Below, piece by piece: positions 19,811 to 29,064 of a DNA stretch of 64,000 nt. The position numbers were made by a program, and so were the translations under genes. This DNA comes from Burkholderia sp. 4M9327F10. GTDB taxonomy: Bacteria; Pseudomonadota; Gammaproteobacteria; Burkholderiales; Burkholderiaceae. The notes beneath the pieces were generated by a model. That model did not search any database. It was not told the DNA's origin and worked only from the letters and a program-made list of their open reading frames with translations. The stretch lies in assembly GCF_005503145.1 (NCBI RefSeq), contig NZ_SCNV01000014.1:94438-158437 (forward strand), given 5' to 3'. How positions within the stretch are numbered: the first letter of the stretch is position 1; every line of letters begins with the position of its first letter.

Positions 19811-21028
19811 TCAGTGCCCGAGTTCTGGGACCTTGCGATCGTCGCGTGCTTCGGCGAACCGGCGGTCTTCCTCCGGCGCTACACGCTGCGCGTCGTCAAG
19901 AGAATCGGCAGCCGCGATTTCGGCAATGGCAGCGCGCAGTGTATCCAGCCCCTGCCCGGTGCGCGCGCTCAAAAAGACGCGCGAAATATTACCATACTCA
20001 TCCCGCTCAACCGCCTCGCCGCGGGCCGCCAGTTCTGGCACCGCGTCGATCTTGTTGAACACCAGCACCTGACGGATCGTGTCGGCGCCGATTTCGTGCA
20101 GCACCTCGTTGACCTGATCGATCTGGTCGAGGCGCACGGCGCTCGAGGCATCCACCACGTGCAGCAGCAAGTCGGCGTGAATGGTTTCTTCGAGGGTGGC
20201 CCGGAATGCGGCCACCAGCTGGTGAGGCAACTCGCGGATAAATCCGACCGTATCGGACACCACCACCTGCCCCACCTCATCGCCAAGATAGACGCGCCGC
20301 GAGGTCGTATCGAGGGTGGCGAACAACTGGTCCGCCGCGTAAGCCTGGGCCTTGGTCAGCGCGTTGAAAAGCGTCGACTTGCCGGCGTTGGTATAGCCGA
20401 CCAGCGACACCGACATGGTGCGGTTGCGCTCGCGCGCGCGCCGTTGCGTGCCGTGCTGGCGGCGCAGTTTGTCGAGCCGGGTCTTGAGCGCCTTGATGCG
20501 CTCGCCGATCAGCCGGCGGTCGGTTTCGAGCTGGGTTTCACCGGGGCCGCGCAGGCCGATACCGCCTTTTTGCCGCTCCAGGTGGGTCCAGGCGCGGATC
20601 AGCCGCGTGGACAGGTACTGCAGTTGAGCGAGCTCGACCTGCAGCTTGCCTTCGTGGCTGCGGGCGCGCTGCGCAAAAATATCGAGAATCAGGCTCGTGC
20701 GATCGATCACGCGCCTGTTAAGCGCTTGCTCCAGATTGCGCTGCTGAGCCGGCGCGAGAGCATGATTGAAGATGACGAGTTCAATGTCGTTCGCCTCGCA
20801 CGCGAGACGCAGTTCTTCGGCCTTGCCGCTGCCGACGAACATCTTGGCATCGGGACTGGACCGGCGTCCGGTGAGGGTAACGATGGGATTCGCGCCCGCG
20901 CTTTGCGCGAGCAGGCTGAGTTCTTCGAGACTGGCTTCGAAATCGATCTTACCGAAGTCGATACCGACAAGCGCTGCGTTGGTCAAATTGGAGGGTGTCA
21001 AAATGAAGCGGCCGGGAGAGATCGCCAA
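19811..21028 (-). CDS. hflX: Ribosome-associated GTPase HflX
   Basis: A GTPase of about 405 residues that splits stalled 70S ribosomes under stress. The N-terminal HflX domain carries KMFVGSGKAEELR and NHALAPAQQRNLEQ, then the Gly-rich GIGLRGPGETQLETDRRLI signature. The G domain has G1 GYTNAGKST, G3 DTVGFIRELP and G4 NKID. The start is uncertain: TTG at 21028 gives the longest frame, TTG at 20986 would remove 14 residues, and neither has a clear ribosome site. It lies 31 bases after the hfq stop in the classic hfq-hflX-hflK-hflC order. Confidence 0.95.
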   Translation of the reverse strand: MAISPGRFILTPSNLTNAALVGIDFGKIDFEASLEELSLLAQSAGANPIVTLTGRRSSPDAKMFVGSGKAEELRLACEANDIELVIFNHALAPAQQRNLEQALNRRVIDRTSLILDIFAQRARSHEGKLQVELAQLQYLSTRLIRAWTHLERQKGGIGLRGPGETQLETDRRLIGERIKALKTRLDKLRRQHGTQRRARERNRTMSVSLVGYTNAGKSTLFNALTKAQAYAADQLFATLDTTSRRVYLGDEVGQVVVSDTVGFIRELPHQLVAAFRATLEETIHADLLLHVVDASSAVRLDQIDQVNEVLHEIGADTIRQVLVFNKIDAVPELAARGEAVERDEYGNISRVFLSARTGQGLDTLRAAIAEIAAADSLDDAQRVAPEEDRRFAEARDDRKVPELGH

Positions 21029-21059
21029 CGGGCGACACTACGCCGGCCGCGACGAGAGG

Positions 21060-21296
21060 TTAGGACTGTTCGGAATCCGGGTGGAAATTCACCGGACGGG
21101 CCGGCACGACAGTGGAAATGGCGTGCTTGTAGACCATCTGGGTAACCGTATTCCGGAGCAACACGACGTACTGGTCGAACGATTCGATGTTCCCTTGAAG
21201 CTTGATGCCGTTGACCAGGTAGATCGACACCGGCACGTGCTCTTTACGCAGTGCGTTCAAAAACGGGTCTTGTAACAATTGCCCTTTGTTGCTCAT
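21060..21296 (-). CDS. hfq: RNA chaperone Hfq
   Basis: A 78-residue hexameric Sm-like RNA chaperone that pairs small RNAs with messengers. The Sm1 motif runs through VPVSIYLVNGIKLQGNIESFDQ and the Sm2 motif YKHAISTVVPAR is intact; QDPFLNALRKE is the distal/proximal-face N-terminal helix. The tail is short, normal for Burkholderia Hfq1. ATG at 21296 has GGAG six bases upstream. Upstream lies a candidate promoter and a stem-loop with a U-rich loop at 21331-21362, described separately. Confidence 0.98.
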   Translation of the reverse strand: MSNKGQLLQDPFLNALRKEHVPVSIYLVNGIKLQGNIESFDQYVVLLRNTVTQMVYKHAISTVVPARPVNFHPDSEQS

Positions 21297-21330
21297 AGCA
21301 AACTCCGTATTTTTTTGCAGGTTGACTAAA

Positions 21331-21362
21331 TTGACGGCGAAGAAAAAGAAATCCGCCGTCAA
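21331..21362 (-). promoter_or_regulatory. Stem-loop with U-rich loop in hfq leader
   Basis: On the minus strand the leader RNA reads UUGACGGCG, a 14-base loop GAUUUCUUUUUCUU, then CGCCGUCAA: a perfect 9-bp stem. It ends 34 bases upstream of the hfq start. A TATAGT -10-like hexamer (plus 21370-21375) places the predicted 5' end of the transcript right at this stem. The -35 is poor, so the promoter is tentative. U-rich loops next to stems are typical Hfq proximal-face ligands, so autoregulation is possible. Termination of der transcripts is the other option, but the tail is not a T-run. Confidence 0.6.
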
Positions 21363-21438
21363 CCGCTACACTATAGCCGATTTTCGTTTTTGCGCGAGCG
21401 GGCCGGCCATCCGGCCAAACCCAACACACACGCGGGTT

Positions 21439-22776
21439 TCAGCCTTTGTCCGCGTAAGGGTTCGTCGATGATCTGAACTCTATGCGCAATGGAGTCCCGG
21501 TCAGCCCGAAAGTTTCCCTGAAGCGGTTTTCGAGGTAGCGTTTGTAAGTGTCTGTGATCGCGTCGAGCGCGTTGCCGTGAATCACGATGATCGGTGGATT
21601 CTGGCCTCCCTGGTGCGCGTAGCGCAGCTTCGGACGCACCGGACCCCGGCGGCGCGGCTGCTGGAATTCCACGGCTTCGATCAGCGCGCGCGTGAGTTTG
21701 GGCGTGGGCAGCTTCGACATCGCGGCTGCATACGCATCGTCAACCGAGCGCATCAATGCACCAATCCCCGTCTTCTCCACCGCTGAAATAAAGTGAAACT
21801 TGGCGAAGTCGAGAAATTTTAGTTTGCGTTCGAGATCGGCCTTGGTGCGCTCGCGCACATGCGAGTCGAGGCCGTCCCATTTGTTTACGCCAACCACCAG
21901 CGCGCGGCCCTGCTCCACCACGAATCCGGCAATGTGCGCGTCCTGATCGGAGATGTCCTGACGGGCGTCGAGCAGCAGGATCACCACGTTCGCATCCGAA
22001 ATGGATTGCAGCGTCTTCACCACCGAGAATTTCTCGATCGCTTCGAAGACCTTGCCGCGGCGGCGCAGGCCGGCTGTGTCGATCAGCGTATAGGGCTTGC
22101 CCTGACGCTCGAAGTCGACGTAGATCGAGTCGCGCGTGGTGCCGGGCATGTCGAAGGCGATCACACGGTCTTCGCCGACCAGCGTGTTGATGAGCGTCGA
22201 CTTGCCGACGTTCGGACGGCCCACGATGGCGATCTTGATGCCGTGTGCGGCCTTCTCCTCGTCGCTCTCCTCCGGCTGACCCGCATAGGCGACTTCCAGC
22301 GCCTCGTTGATCATCTCGGTCACGCCGTCGCCGTGCGCCGCCGAAATGGCGCGCGGGTCGCCCAGACCCAGCTCGTAGAAATCCGCCGCCACCGCGCTGT
22401 ACTTCATCCCCTCGGCCTTGTTGACGACGAGGAAAATCGGCCGGCCAGTCTTGCGCAGATAGTCGGCGATTGACTTGTCCTGCGGCGCGAGGCCGTTACG
22501 GCCGTCGACGATAAACACGACAATGTCCGATTCCTCGACCGCCTGGCGGGTCTGGCGCGCCATCTCGTGGAGAATGCCGTCCTTCGCGACCGGCTCGAAA
22601 CCGCCGGTATCGACGACCAGATAGGGGCGCTCGCCCGTGCGGCCTTCGCCGTAGTGACGATCGCGCGTGAGACCCGGGAGGTCGGCAACGAGCGCATCAC
22701 GCGAGCGCGTGAGGCGGTTGAATAGCGTGGATTTCCCCACATTGGGGCGCCCAACAAGGGCAATTACGGGTTTCAT
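21439..22776 (-). CDS. der: Ribosome-assembly GTPase Der (EngA)
   Basis: A 445-residue essential GTPase for 50S ribosome maturation, with two tandem G domains and a KH-like C-terminal domain. Each G domain has its GRPNVGKST P-loop (residues ~8-16 and ~187-195) and DxxG/NKxD motifs (DTGGFEP, NKAE; DTAGLRR, NKWD). The C-terminus RYLENRFRETFGLTGTPLRIEFR is the conserved KH-domain end. ATG at 22776 gives MKPVIALVGRPNVG, the standard opening. It sits upstream of hfq on the same strand and downstream of bamB. Confidence 0.98.
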   Translation of the reverse strand: MKPVIALVGRPNVGKSTLFNRLTRSRDALVADLPGLTRDRHYGEGRTGERPYLVVDTGGFEPVAKDGILHEMARQTRQAVEESDIVVFIVDGRNGLAPQDKSIADYLRKTGRPIFLVVNKAEGMKYSAVAADFYELGLGDPRAISAAHGDGVTEMINEALEVAYAGQPEESDEEKAAHGIKIAIVGRPNVGKSTLINTLVGEDRVIAFDMPGTTRDSIYVDFERQGKPYTLIDTAGLRRRGKVFEAIEKFSVVKTLQSISDANVVILLLDARQDISDQDAHIAGFVVEQGRALVVGVNKWDGLDSHVRERTKADLERKLKFLDFAKFHFISAVEKTGIGALMRSVDDAYAAAMSKLPTPKLTRALIEAVEFQQPRRRGPVRPKLRYAHQGGQNPPIIVIHGNALDAITDTYKRYLENRFRETFGLTGTPLRIEFRSSTNPYADKG

Positions 22777-23201
22777 CAGATGTTGTTCACGGTGAAACGC
22801 GAGGCCGAGATCGACCACCCCGCGCACGACGCCATGCGGCCGCGTCGCGGCTGCGTTTGACGCAAATTATCACGAATTCGGCCGGCCCCGGATGCGCAGT
22901 AGATATGCCCATCCAGGCGGACGCTGGGTTGGCTGTATGGGCGGCGCCGGGGCACTGGGGCCGGCGCAGCGCCTTGTGCCGTAGCACGGACAGCGCTTTG
23001 TACTTGTTGATCTTTACTTATTGACCCGGGTTGCCGGACCGCTTCTACGACAGCACGGCCCCGGATATTTCAGGCGCAGGGCGACCGGCGGCTGACAAGC
23101 GCGGCGGCATGCCACGGCCCGACGCGACAGACGCCCTGCGGCAAAAACGCACGCGGCCGGCTAAGCCGGCCTGCGCGTGACCGCATCGGCCCTGGCCGCG
23201 C
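22777..23201. other. Spacer between bamB and der
   Basis: This 425-base G+C-rich stretch contains no gene I can support. It includes the bamB terminator (23143-23179) and the der 5' region with a GATAAT -10-like hexamer on the minus strand (plus 22866-22871) lacking a recognisable -35. Confidence 0.55.
23143..23179 (-). terminator. Intrinsic terminator after bamB
   Basis: On the minus strand an imperfect hairpin centred on GCCGGCTTAGCCGGC, with outer CACGC/GCGTG arms, is followed by CGTTTTTGCC. It begins 22 bases after the bamB stop and ends the ndk-to-bamB series. Confidence 0.8.
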
Positions 23202-24347
23202 TTAACGCGGACGGAAGCCGTACAGGTCGCCGTCGTGCGTCTGCACCACCAGCGTGTCGCCCGCCAGCACCGGCGCAGCGGTAATCGGGCTGCCGTCGGT
23301 CGGCATGCGTGCGACAAACGTGCCGTCGTCACGCGAGAGGAAATGCACAAAGCCCTGATAATCGCCCATCACGGCGGCATGGCCCAGCAGGAACGGCACG
23401 CTGACTTCGCGGTTCTTCAGCTTGTCGTTGGTCCACAACGGGTTGCCGTTGGTCGCGTCAAATGCGTTCACCACGGACCAGTCATCGCCACCCACCACGG
23501 TGTTTTCATCCTGCGCAACACCGGTCGTGCTCGAGAACGGCTTCTCCCACAGCGGGCGGCCGGAGTTCGCGTCGAAGCAGCCAATCTGTCCCTGGAACGT
23601 CACGGCACAGGTCTCGGCGCCGACCAGCGTCGGCGGCCCGGTCACGTCATTGATCCGCTCGACTTCCGTCACGCCCTTCGGATAGGACACCGGCGTTTCC
23701 CAGAAGCTGTCGCCGGTCTGCAGGTTGATGGCGGCAAACCCGCCGCCCGGGAAGCCTGCGAGCACCGCCGCATCGCCCGCGAAGGTCATGCCCGAGGACA
23801 CCCGCAGGTTGAGCGGTACCGCGCGATTGCGGTACACCCACTTCTGCTCGCCGGTCTGGGCGTTGAACGCGGTGATCTGGCCGTCGACCGTGCGCACGAT
23901 CACGTAGCCGTTGCCCACCAGCGGCGGCGAGATGATTTCGCCGGGCGCCGTGTTCTTCCACAGCAGCTTGCCGTCCTGGCCGAGCACATAGACTTCGCCC
24001 TTGAGCGCGCCGACGGCCGTCAGCGTGCCGTCGGTGCCTACACCTGCCGACAGGTCGCTGCCGACCTTGATGCGCCAGATGTCCTTGCCGGTCTGAGCGT
24101 CGATCTTGGCGACCGAACCGTTCGCGCCCGCGGCATAGACCGCGTTGCCGAACGCCACCGGCGAGAACAGGTAGCGCCCTGCCTTACCGACGCTGGATTT
24201 CCAGGCCTGCTGCACGTTCAGCACGGGTTTGAACTCGGTGAGCGGCGTCGGCTCGCGGCGCTCGTCCTTCGTGGATGAGCAAGCCGTCAAGACGAGGACG
24301 GTCATCGCACAGGCAACGGGCACAGCGTAGCGTTTCAGCAGATTCAT
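23202..24347 (-). CDS. bamB: Outer-membrane assembly lipoprotein BamB
   Basis: A 381-residue lipoprotein component of the BAM complex, which inserts beta-barrel proteins into the outer membrane. The signal VACAMTVLVLTAC ends in the lipobox LTAC. The mature protein is an eight-bladed PQQ/WD-like beta-propeller; blades contain the repeated pattern AxNAxTGExxW (KIDAQTGKDIW, AFNAQTGEQKW, AINLQTGDSFW, CFDANSGRPLW, AFDATNGNPLW). ATG at 24347 gives the usual MNLLKRYAVPVAC; ATG at 24362 adds five residues. It follows yfgM by about 60 bases, the standard hisS-yfgM-bamB-der order. Confidence 0.96.
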   Translation of the reverse strand: MNLLKRYAVPVACAMTVLVLTACSSTKDERREPTPLTEFKPVLNVQQAWKSSVGKAGRYLFSPVAFGNAVYAAGANGSVAKIDAQTGKDIWRIKVGSDLSAGVGTDGTLTAVGALKGEVYVLGQDGKLLWKNTAPGEIISPPLVGNGYVIVRTVDGQITAFNAQTGEQKWVYRNRAVPLNLRVSSGMTFAGDAAVLAGFPGGGFAAINLQTGDSFWETPVSYPKGVTEVERINDVTGPPTLVGAETCAVTFQGQIGCFDANSGRPLWEKPFSSTTGVAQDENTVVGGDDWSVVNAFDATNGNPLWTNDKLKNREVSVPFLLGHAAVMGDYQGFVHFLSRDDGTFVARMPTDGSPITAAPVLAGDTLVVQTHDGDLYGFRPR

Positions 24348-24407
24348 CGGTTGACGTTGCATTTAGGAAGATTAATCAAATAGGGCTGGCGAGGCGTCAC
24401 GCGACGC

Positions 24408-25037
24408 TCAACCGCCCAACGCGTCCAGCTTGAACTGGATCAACTGGCGCGTGGATGTATCGGTTTTCGGCAGCGAATCGAGTGCGAGCTGGTAGGCGGC
24501 ACGCGCGTCCGCACGCTTGCCCTGGGCTGCGAGCAGATCGCCGCGGCCATTTGCCACCACACCCTTGAATGCGTCGGACTGCGGCTCTGCGAGCAGCGCG
24601 AGGCCCTGGTCGTAAGACTTGTCGTCGAGCAGCAGCGAGGCGAGACGCAGCTTGGCGATCTGCTTGAACTCGTCGTCCCTGGCGTGATCGATGGTCCATT
24701 GCAGTTGGGCCTTGGCGCCCGCTTCGTCGCCGGCCGCGTACAGCGCCTTGGCCGCCAGCAGCGCCGTCATCTGCGCATACGCGGTGCCGCCGAACTTGTC
24801 TTCCATGTCGCCGGCCACGCGGGTTACCTGAGCCTTGTCGCCGGCAGTCACCGCCTGTTGAACCTGGTCGTACAGCACCGCGGCTTCCGCTGCCTGGTGC
24901 CGTTGCCAGTAATTCCAGCCGTTCCAGCCTGCGGACGCGAGCAGCGCCACCAGCACGATCCACGTGGTGGCATTGCCCCACTGCGCCCACCATGCCTTCA
25001 GACCTTCAATTGATTCTTGTTCGTCGTGGTAACTCAT
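24408..25037 (-). CDS. YfgM-like tetratricopeptide membrane protein
   Basis: A 209-residue inner-membrane protein of the YfgM family, an ancillary SecYEG partner that passes clients to periplasmic chaperones. A short cytoplasmic N-terminus (SYHDEQESIEGLKAWWAQWG) precedes one membrane helix (TWIVLVALLASAGWNGW) and a periplasmic TPR-like helical domain (DQVQQAVTAGD, AKALYAAGDEAGAKAQLQW, LLAAQGKRADARAAYQLAL). AAGGA lies ten bases before ATG 25037. It stands between hisS and bamB, as in E. coli. Confidence 0.92.
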   Translation of the reverse strand: MSYHDEQESIEGLKAWWAQWGNATTWIVLVALLASAGWNGWNYWQRHQAAEAAVLYDQVQQAVTAGDKAQVTRVAGDMEDKFGGTAYAQMTALLAAKALYAAGDEAGAKAQLQWTIDHARDDEFKQIAKLRLASLLLDDKSYDQGLALLAEPQSDAFKGVVANGRGDLLAAQGKRADARAAYQLALDSLPKTDTSTRQLIQFKLDALGG

Positions 25038-25104
25038 CGCCAGGCGATTCCTTCTCTTTTATTACCTTGTATGTGTCGAACCACATGGCCGACGACATGA
25101 CGCG

Positions 25105-26445
25105 TCAGTCGTCGCCGTCTTCGGCGGATGCAACCATCGCATTGATTAGAAATTCGGTCAAGTCTTCGGCCGGCACGTTCTGTTGCTCGCTCTTACCGCC
25201 GTCCTGGCCGGCGTTGCGCAGCGGCTTCACGCCGACCGTGCCGTTGGCGATCTCGTCTTCGCCGAGGACCACCGCAAAGGCCGCACCGCTTGCGTCCGCA
25301 CGCTTCATCTGCGACTTGAAGCTGGCGGTCTGGCCGTCGGCGCTGCAATGCAGGATGACGTCAAGACCGGTATCGCGCAGCCGCTCGGCAATGATGAAGG
25401 CCTGCTCGCGCGCCGCGTCGCCCTGATGGACCACGTAGACATCGCAACCCTCGTCTTCCGGCACGAGGTTCTCTTCCTTCAGCAGCTCCAGGATACGCTC
25501 GATGCCCATCGCCCAGCCGCAGGCCGCCGTCGGCTTGCCGCCCAGTTGCTCGATCAGCGGATCGTAACGGCCACCGGCCGCCACCGTGCCTTGTGCGCCG
25601 AGCTTGTCGGTTACCCATTCGAACACGGTCTGATTGTAATAATCGAGACCGCGCACGAGACGCGGGTTGATCGTGAACGGCAGGTTGTTCGCCTTCAGCA
25701 GACGCTGCAGCCCTTCGAAGTGCGCGCGCGACGCCTCACCGAGGAAATCGATCAGCTTCGGTGCGTTCTGCGCGATTTCCTGCAGCGCCGGGTTCTTCGT
25801 ATCGAGCACACGCAGCGGGTTCGTGTAGAGACGGCGCTTCGCGTCTTCGTCCAGCACGTCCATGTGCTTTTCCAGATACGCGATCAGTTCGACACGGTGC
25901 GCCGCGCGTTCTTCGGCGAGGCCCAGCGAATTGATTTCGAGACGAATGCCGGTCAAGCCGAGGTCGTCCCACAGACGCTGGCACATCATGATGATTTCAG
26001 CGTCGGCATCCGGGCCGGCAAAGCCGAGCGCCTCGATACCCACCTGATGGAACTGGCGATAGCGGCCGCGCTGCGGGCGCTCGTGCCGGAACATCGGGCC
26101 GATGTACCACAGACGCTTTGGACCGTCGTACAGCATGTTGTGTTCAATCGATGCGCGCACAACGGCCGCGGTATTCTCCGGACGCATCGTCAGATTTTCA
26201 CCGTTCAGCGCATCGGTAAAACTGTACATCTCCTTCTCGACGATGTCCGTCACTTCGCCGATACCGCGCGTGAACAGTTGCGTGTGCTCGACGATCGGTG
26301 TGCGAATGTTCTGGTATCCGTAAGAACGGAGCATCGACTTGACGGTCGCTTCGAAAAACTCCCACAGCCCTGCGTCCTGAGGGAGGATGTCGTTCATGCC
26401 CTTCACACCGGACAATTTCTCGAGCTTTTTCTTCTGTTCAGTCAT
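25105..26445 (-). CDS. hisS: Histidyl-tRNA synthetase
   Basis: A 446-residue class-II aminoacyl-tRNA synthetase that charges tRNA-His. It shows motif 2 (FRHERPQRGRYRQFHQVG), the histidine-A and -B signatures (LVRGLDYYNQTVFEW and AAGGRYDPL) and motif 3 (GWAMGIERIL), then the anticodon-binding domain (VYVVHQGDAAREQAF). ATG at 26445 gives the family length; the frame is open far upstream over ispG but that extension is not coding. It lies between ispG and yfgM. Confidence 0.98.
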   Translation of the reverse strand: MTEQKKKLEKLSGVKGMNDILPQDAGLWEFFEATVKSMLRSYGYQNIRTPIVEHTQLFTRGIGEVTDIVEKEMYSFTDALNGENLTMRPENTAAVVRASIEHNMLYDGPKRLWYIGPMFRHERPQRGRYRQFHQVGIEALGFAGPDADAEIIMMCQRLWDDLGLTGIRLEINSLGLAEERAAHRVELIAYLEKHMDVLDEDAKRRLYTNPLRVLDTKNPALQEIAQNAPKLIDFLGEASRAHFEGLQRLLKANNLPFTINPRLVRGLDYYNQTVFEWVTDKLGAQGTVAAGGRYDPLIEQLGGKPTAACGWAMGIERILELLKEENLVPEDEGCDVYVVHQGDAAREQAFIIAERLRDTGLDVILHCSADGQTASFKSQMKRADASGAAFAVVLGEDEIANGTVGVKPLRNAGQDGGKSEQQNVPAEDLTEFLINAMVASAEDGDD

Positions 26446-26465
26446 CTGTGTTCGCTTGATACTTC

Positions 26466-27782
26466 TTAGTTGAGCGCAGTCGCGCGGCCATAAGTGCGCT
26501 CGACGTAGTCGCTCACGATTTGCTGGAATTCTTCGGCGATATGCTCGCCGCGCAGCGTCTTCACCTTTTCGCCGTCGATAAACACCGGCGCAGCCGGGTT
26601 CTCGCCCGAGCCCGGCAGGCTGATGCCGATGTTGGCCTGCTTCGATTCGCCAGGCCCGTTGACGATGCAGCCCATCACGGCCACGTGCATCTTCTCGACG
26701 CCAGGATACTGGTCGCGCCACACCGGCATCTGCAGGCGCAGATAGGTCTGGATCTGCGAGGCGAGCTCCTGGAACAGCGTGCTGGTGGTGCGGCCGCAAC
26801 CCGGGCACGCAATCACCATCGGCGTGAATGAGCGCAGACCCATTGTCTGCAGGATTTCCTGACCGACGATCACTTCGCCGGTACGCGGGCCACCCGGCTC
26901 CGGCGTCAGCGAAATGCGGATCGTGTCGCCGATGCCCTGCTGCAGCAGCACCGAGAGCGCCGCCGTCGACGCCACGATGCCCTTCGAGCCCATGCCGGCC
27001 TCGGTCAAGCCGAGGTGCAGGGCGAAATCGCAGCGGCGCGCGAGTTCGCGGTACACGGCGATCAGATCCTGCACGCCGCTGACCTTGCACGACAGGATGA
27101 TCTTGTTGCGGCCCAGGCCCAGTTCCACCGCGCGCTCGGCCGAGCCGATCGCCGACTGGATCAGCGCTTCGTACATCACGCTCTGCGCTTCCCACGGCGT
27201 GGAACGCGCGGCGTTTTCGTCCATCATCTTCGCGAGCAGGTCCTGGTCGAGACTGCCCCAGTTCACGCCGATCCGCACCGGCTTGTCGTACTGGATCGCG
27301 GCTTCGATCATTTGCGCGAACTGCGTGTCGCGCTTCGCGCCGTGGCCGACGTTGCCCGGATTGATCCGATACTTCGACAGCGCTTCCGCACACGCGGGGT
27401 AGTCGCGCAGCAGCAGGTGGCCGTTGTAGTGAAAGTCGCCCACGAGCGGCACCGACACGCCCATGCGATCGAGCTGGTCGCGCACGGCCGGCACGGCCGC
27501 CGCGGCTTCCGGCGTGTTGACCGTAATGCGCACCAGTTCCGAGCCGGCCTGAGCCAGTTCCTTGATCTGGATCGCCGTACCAATCGCGTCCGCGGTATCG
27601 GTATTGGTCATCGACTGCACGCGCACCGGCGCGTCGCCGCCGATCGTCACGAGATTGCCGGCCCAGCGGACGTCGACAGCATGCGACTTGCGCCGCGGTG
27701 CCTGGCCGCCGAAAACCGGTTCGTTCGAAGAAATCTGACTGCTGGATTGGGATTGAGCTTCGGAGTGCATCGAAAAACCCAT
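26466..27782 (-). CDS. ispG: 4-hydroxy-3-methylbut-2-en-1-yl diphosphate synthase
   Basis: A 438-residue [4Fe-4S] enzyme of the MEP isoprenoid pathway that reductively converts methylerythritol cyclodiphosphate. The iron-sulfur cysteines are in VIACPGCGRTTSTLFQ and VAVMGCIVNGPGESKQANIG. The TIM-barrel N-terminus contains PVRVQSMTNTDTAD and NPGNVG. Like other Burkholderiales forms it has an extra ~65 residues between barrel and cluster domains. ATG at 27782 is used; ATG at 27770 is equally possible. It is followed by hisS at 20 bases. Confidence 0.97.
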   Translation of the reverse strand: MGFSMHSEAQSQSSSQISSNEPVFGGQAPRRKSHAVDVRWAGNLVTIGGDAPVRVQSMTNTDTADAIGTAIQIKELAQAGSELVRITVNTPEAAAAVPAVRDQLDRMGVSVPLVGDFHYNGHLLLRDYPACAEALSKYRINPGNVGHGAKRDTQFAQMIEAAIQYDKPVRIGVNWGSLDQDLLAKMMDENAARSTPWEAQSVMYEALIQSAIGSAERAVELGLGRNKIILSCKVSGVQDLIAVYRELARRCDFALHLGLTEAGMGSKGIVASTAALSVLLQQGIGDTIRISLTPEPGGPRTGEVIVGQEILQTMGLRSFTPMVIACPGCGRTTSTLFQELASQIQTYLRLQMPVWRDQYPGVEKMHVAVMGCIVNGPGESKQANIGISLPGSGENPAAPVFIDGEKVKTLRGEHIAEEFQQIVSDYVERTYGRATALN

Positions 27783-27864
27783 TTACGCCGCATGCGTCAC
27801 GCGCGACGCATGCCACATGAATTGAAAAAGCGCCGCCGCCCTGAGGGCGGCGACGCATACCGTA

Positions 27865-29064
27865 TTAAGGCAGCGTCAGGCGTGCCACATTGCCCTTGGC
27901 GGACGCATACTTCGCCGGATCGACAGGCTGGCCGTCGAGCGACATCGACTCGAGTCCCGCCTTGTTGCCGACCGTCACCTTGAAAGGCCCGACGCCGGAA
28001 ATTTCCTTGCTTTCGCCTGCGTGCACGAGGCCGGAGAACAACTCCTTGCCGTCGCTCTGACGCACGCTGAACCAACTGTCTTCGCTCACGCGCACAGCGA
28101 CGATCGACTCGCCCTCAGCCGCTGCCGCCGCATCCGACGCGCCGTTGGCAGTCGTCGCCACGGCGGGCGCACTGGCAGCCTTCGTCGTGGCAGGCGCGGC
28201 CGTCTGCGCCGTTGCCTGGGCGTTGACCTGCGCGGCTGACTGCGCGTTTGCCTGCGTACTTGCCGGGCCACCCGCCTGCGAAGCCGCTTTCGGCGCCGCC
28301 ACAACCGCCGTCGACGAACCCGCTTCGTCACCCGACGGCAACGGCGCCGGCAGTTGCGCAGCCGAAGCCGCATTGTCCGTTGCTGCCTGGGCCTGATCGG
28401 GCGCAGATGCGCCAGACGCCGCGTCGTCGCTCACGGCTTCCGAGCCGCCCGCCGGCGCCTGCGCCACCGCACCCGAGGCGCCGTTCGCGTTGCCTGCACC
28501 GTTGCCGGCGCTGGCCCGCAGGCGTGCAAGCCACGCGGACGAATCGCCGCCATTGGTATGCCACATGCCCAGCGCGATCACGGCCACGATAACCGCCGCG
28601 ACACCCCACAGCCACGAGCGATGCTTCTGGGTACCGCTGCCGCCGAGCGACAGCGACACCTTGCCGCGCGGCAGATCTCTGCCCGACGAGGCCGGCATCG
28701 ACAGGTCCGGCTCCGGCACGCCCTTTTCGCGGCGCAACGCCTGCGTGAACGGCGCCGGATCGGCGCCGAGCATCTTGGCGTAACTGCGCACCACGCCAAG
28801 CGCAAAGGTAGTGTCCGGCAACTGGCTGATATCGCCCGCCTCGAGCGCGCGCAGTTTGGCCGAAGACACCTTCAGCCGCGCCGATACGTCGTCGATCGAC
28901 CAGTTTTTCGACTCGCGGAGTTGCGTCAGCCGCGCCCCCACCGCCATCAGCGAATCCAACCCCGTCTGCACAGCGGGCTGCACCACTGCCCGTGCGGCTG
29001 CGGGCGCCGGATGGCTTGTGTCGGTCCCTGTGTCCTGCGGGTGCGGGTGCTGCGGCTCACTCAT
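27865..29064 (-). CDS. rodZ: RodZ-like helix-turn-helix membrane protein (DUF4115)
   Basis: A 399-residue bitopic protein of the RodZ family, which couples MreB to the cell-wall elongation machinery. An N-terminal xenobiotic-response-type helix-turn-helix (GARLTQLRESKNWSIDDVSA to FALGVVRSYAKMLG, residues ~42-100) is followed by one membrane helix (LWGVAAVIVAVIALGMW, ~150). A ~150-residue Ala/Gln/Ser-rich periplasmic linker and the C-terminal DUF4115 domain (VRVSEDSWFSVRQSDGKELFSG) complete it. It lies between rlmN and ispG as in many proteobacteria. Confidence 0.93.
   Translation of the reverse strand: MSEPQHPHPQDTGTDTSHPAPAAARAVVQPAVQTGLDSLMAVGARLTQLRESKNWSIDDVSARLKVSSAKLRALEAGDISQLPDTTFALGVVRSYAKMLGADPAPFTQALRREKGVPEPDLSMPASSGRDLPRGKVSLSLGGSGTQKHRSWLWGVAAVIVAVIALGMWHTNGGDSSAWLARLRASAGNGAGNANGASGAVAQAPAGGSEAVSDDAASGASAPDQAQAATDNAASAAQLPAPLPSGDEAGSSTAVVAAPKAASQAGGPASTQANAQSAAQVNAQATAQTAAPATTKAASAPAVATTANGASDAAAAAEGESIVAVRVSEDSWFSVRQSDGKELFSGLVHAGESKEISGVGPFKVTVGNKAGLESMSLDGQPVDPAKYASAKGNVARLTLP

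Noticed and set aside
18330..20072. A 580-codon plus-strand frame opposite hflK and hflX
   Set aside because: Antisense artefact of third-position G+C bias; hflK and hflX on the other strand are complete.
26446..27858. In-frame extension of hisS by about 470 codons
   Set aside because: The extension lies opposite to no stop but overlaps ispG in another frame and shows shadow composition; hisS from 26445 has normal length.
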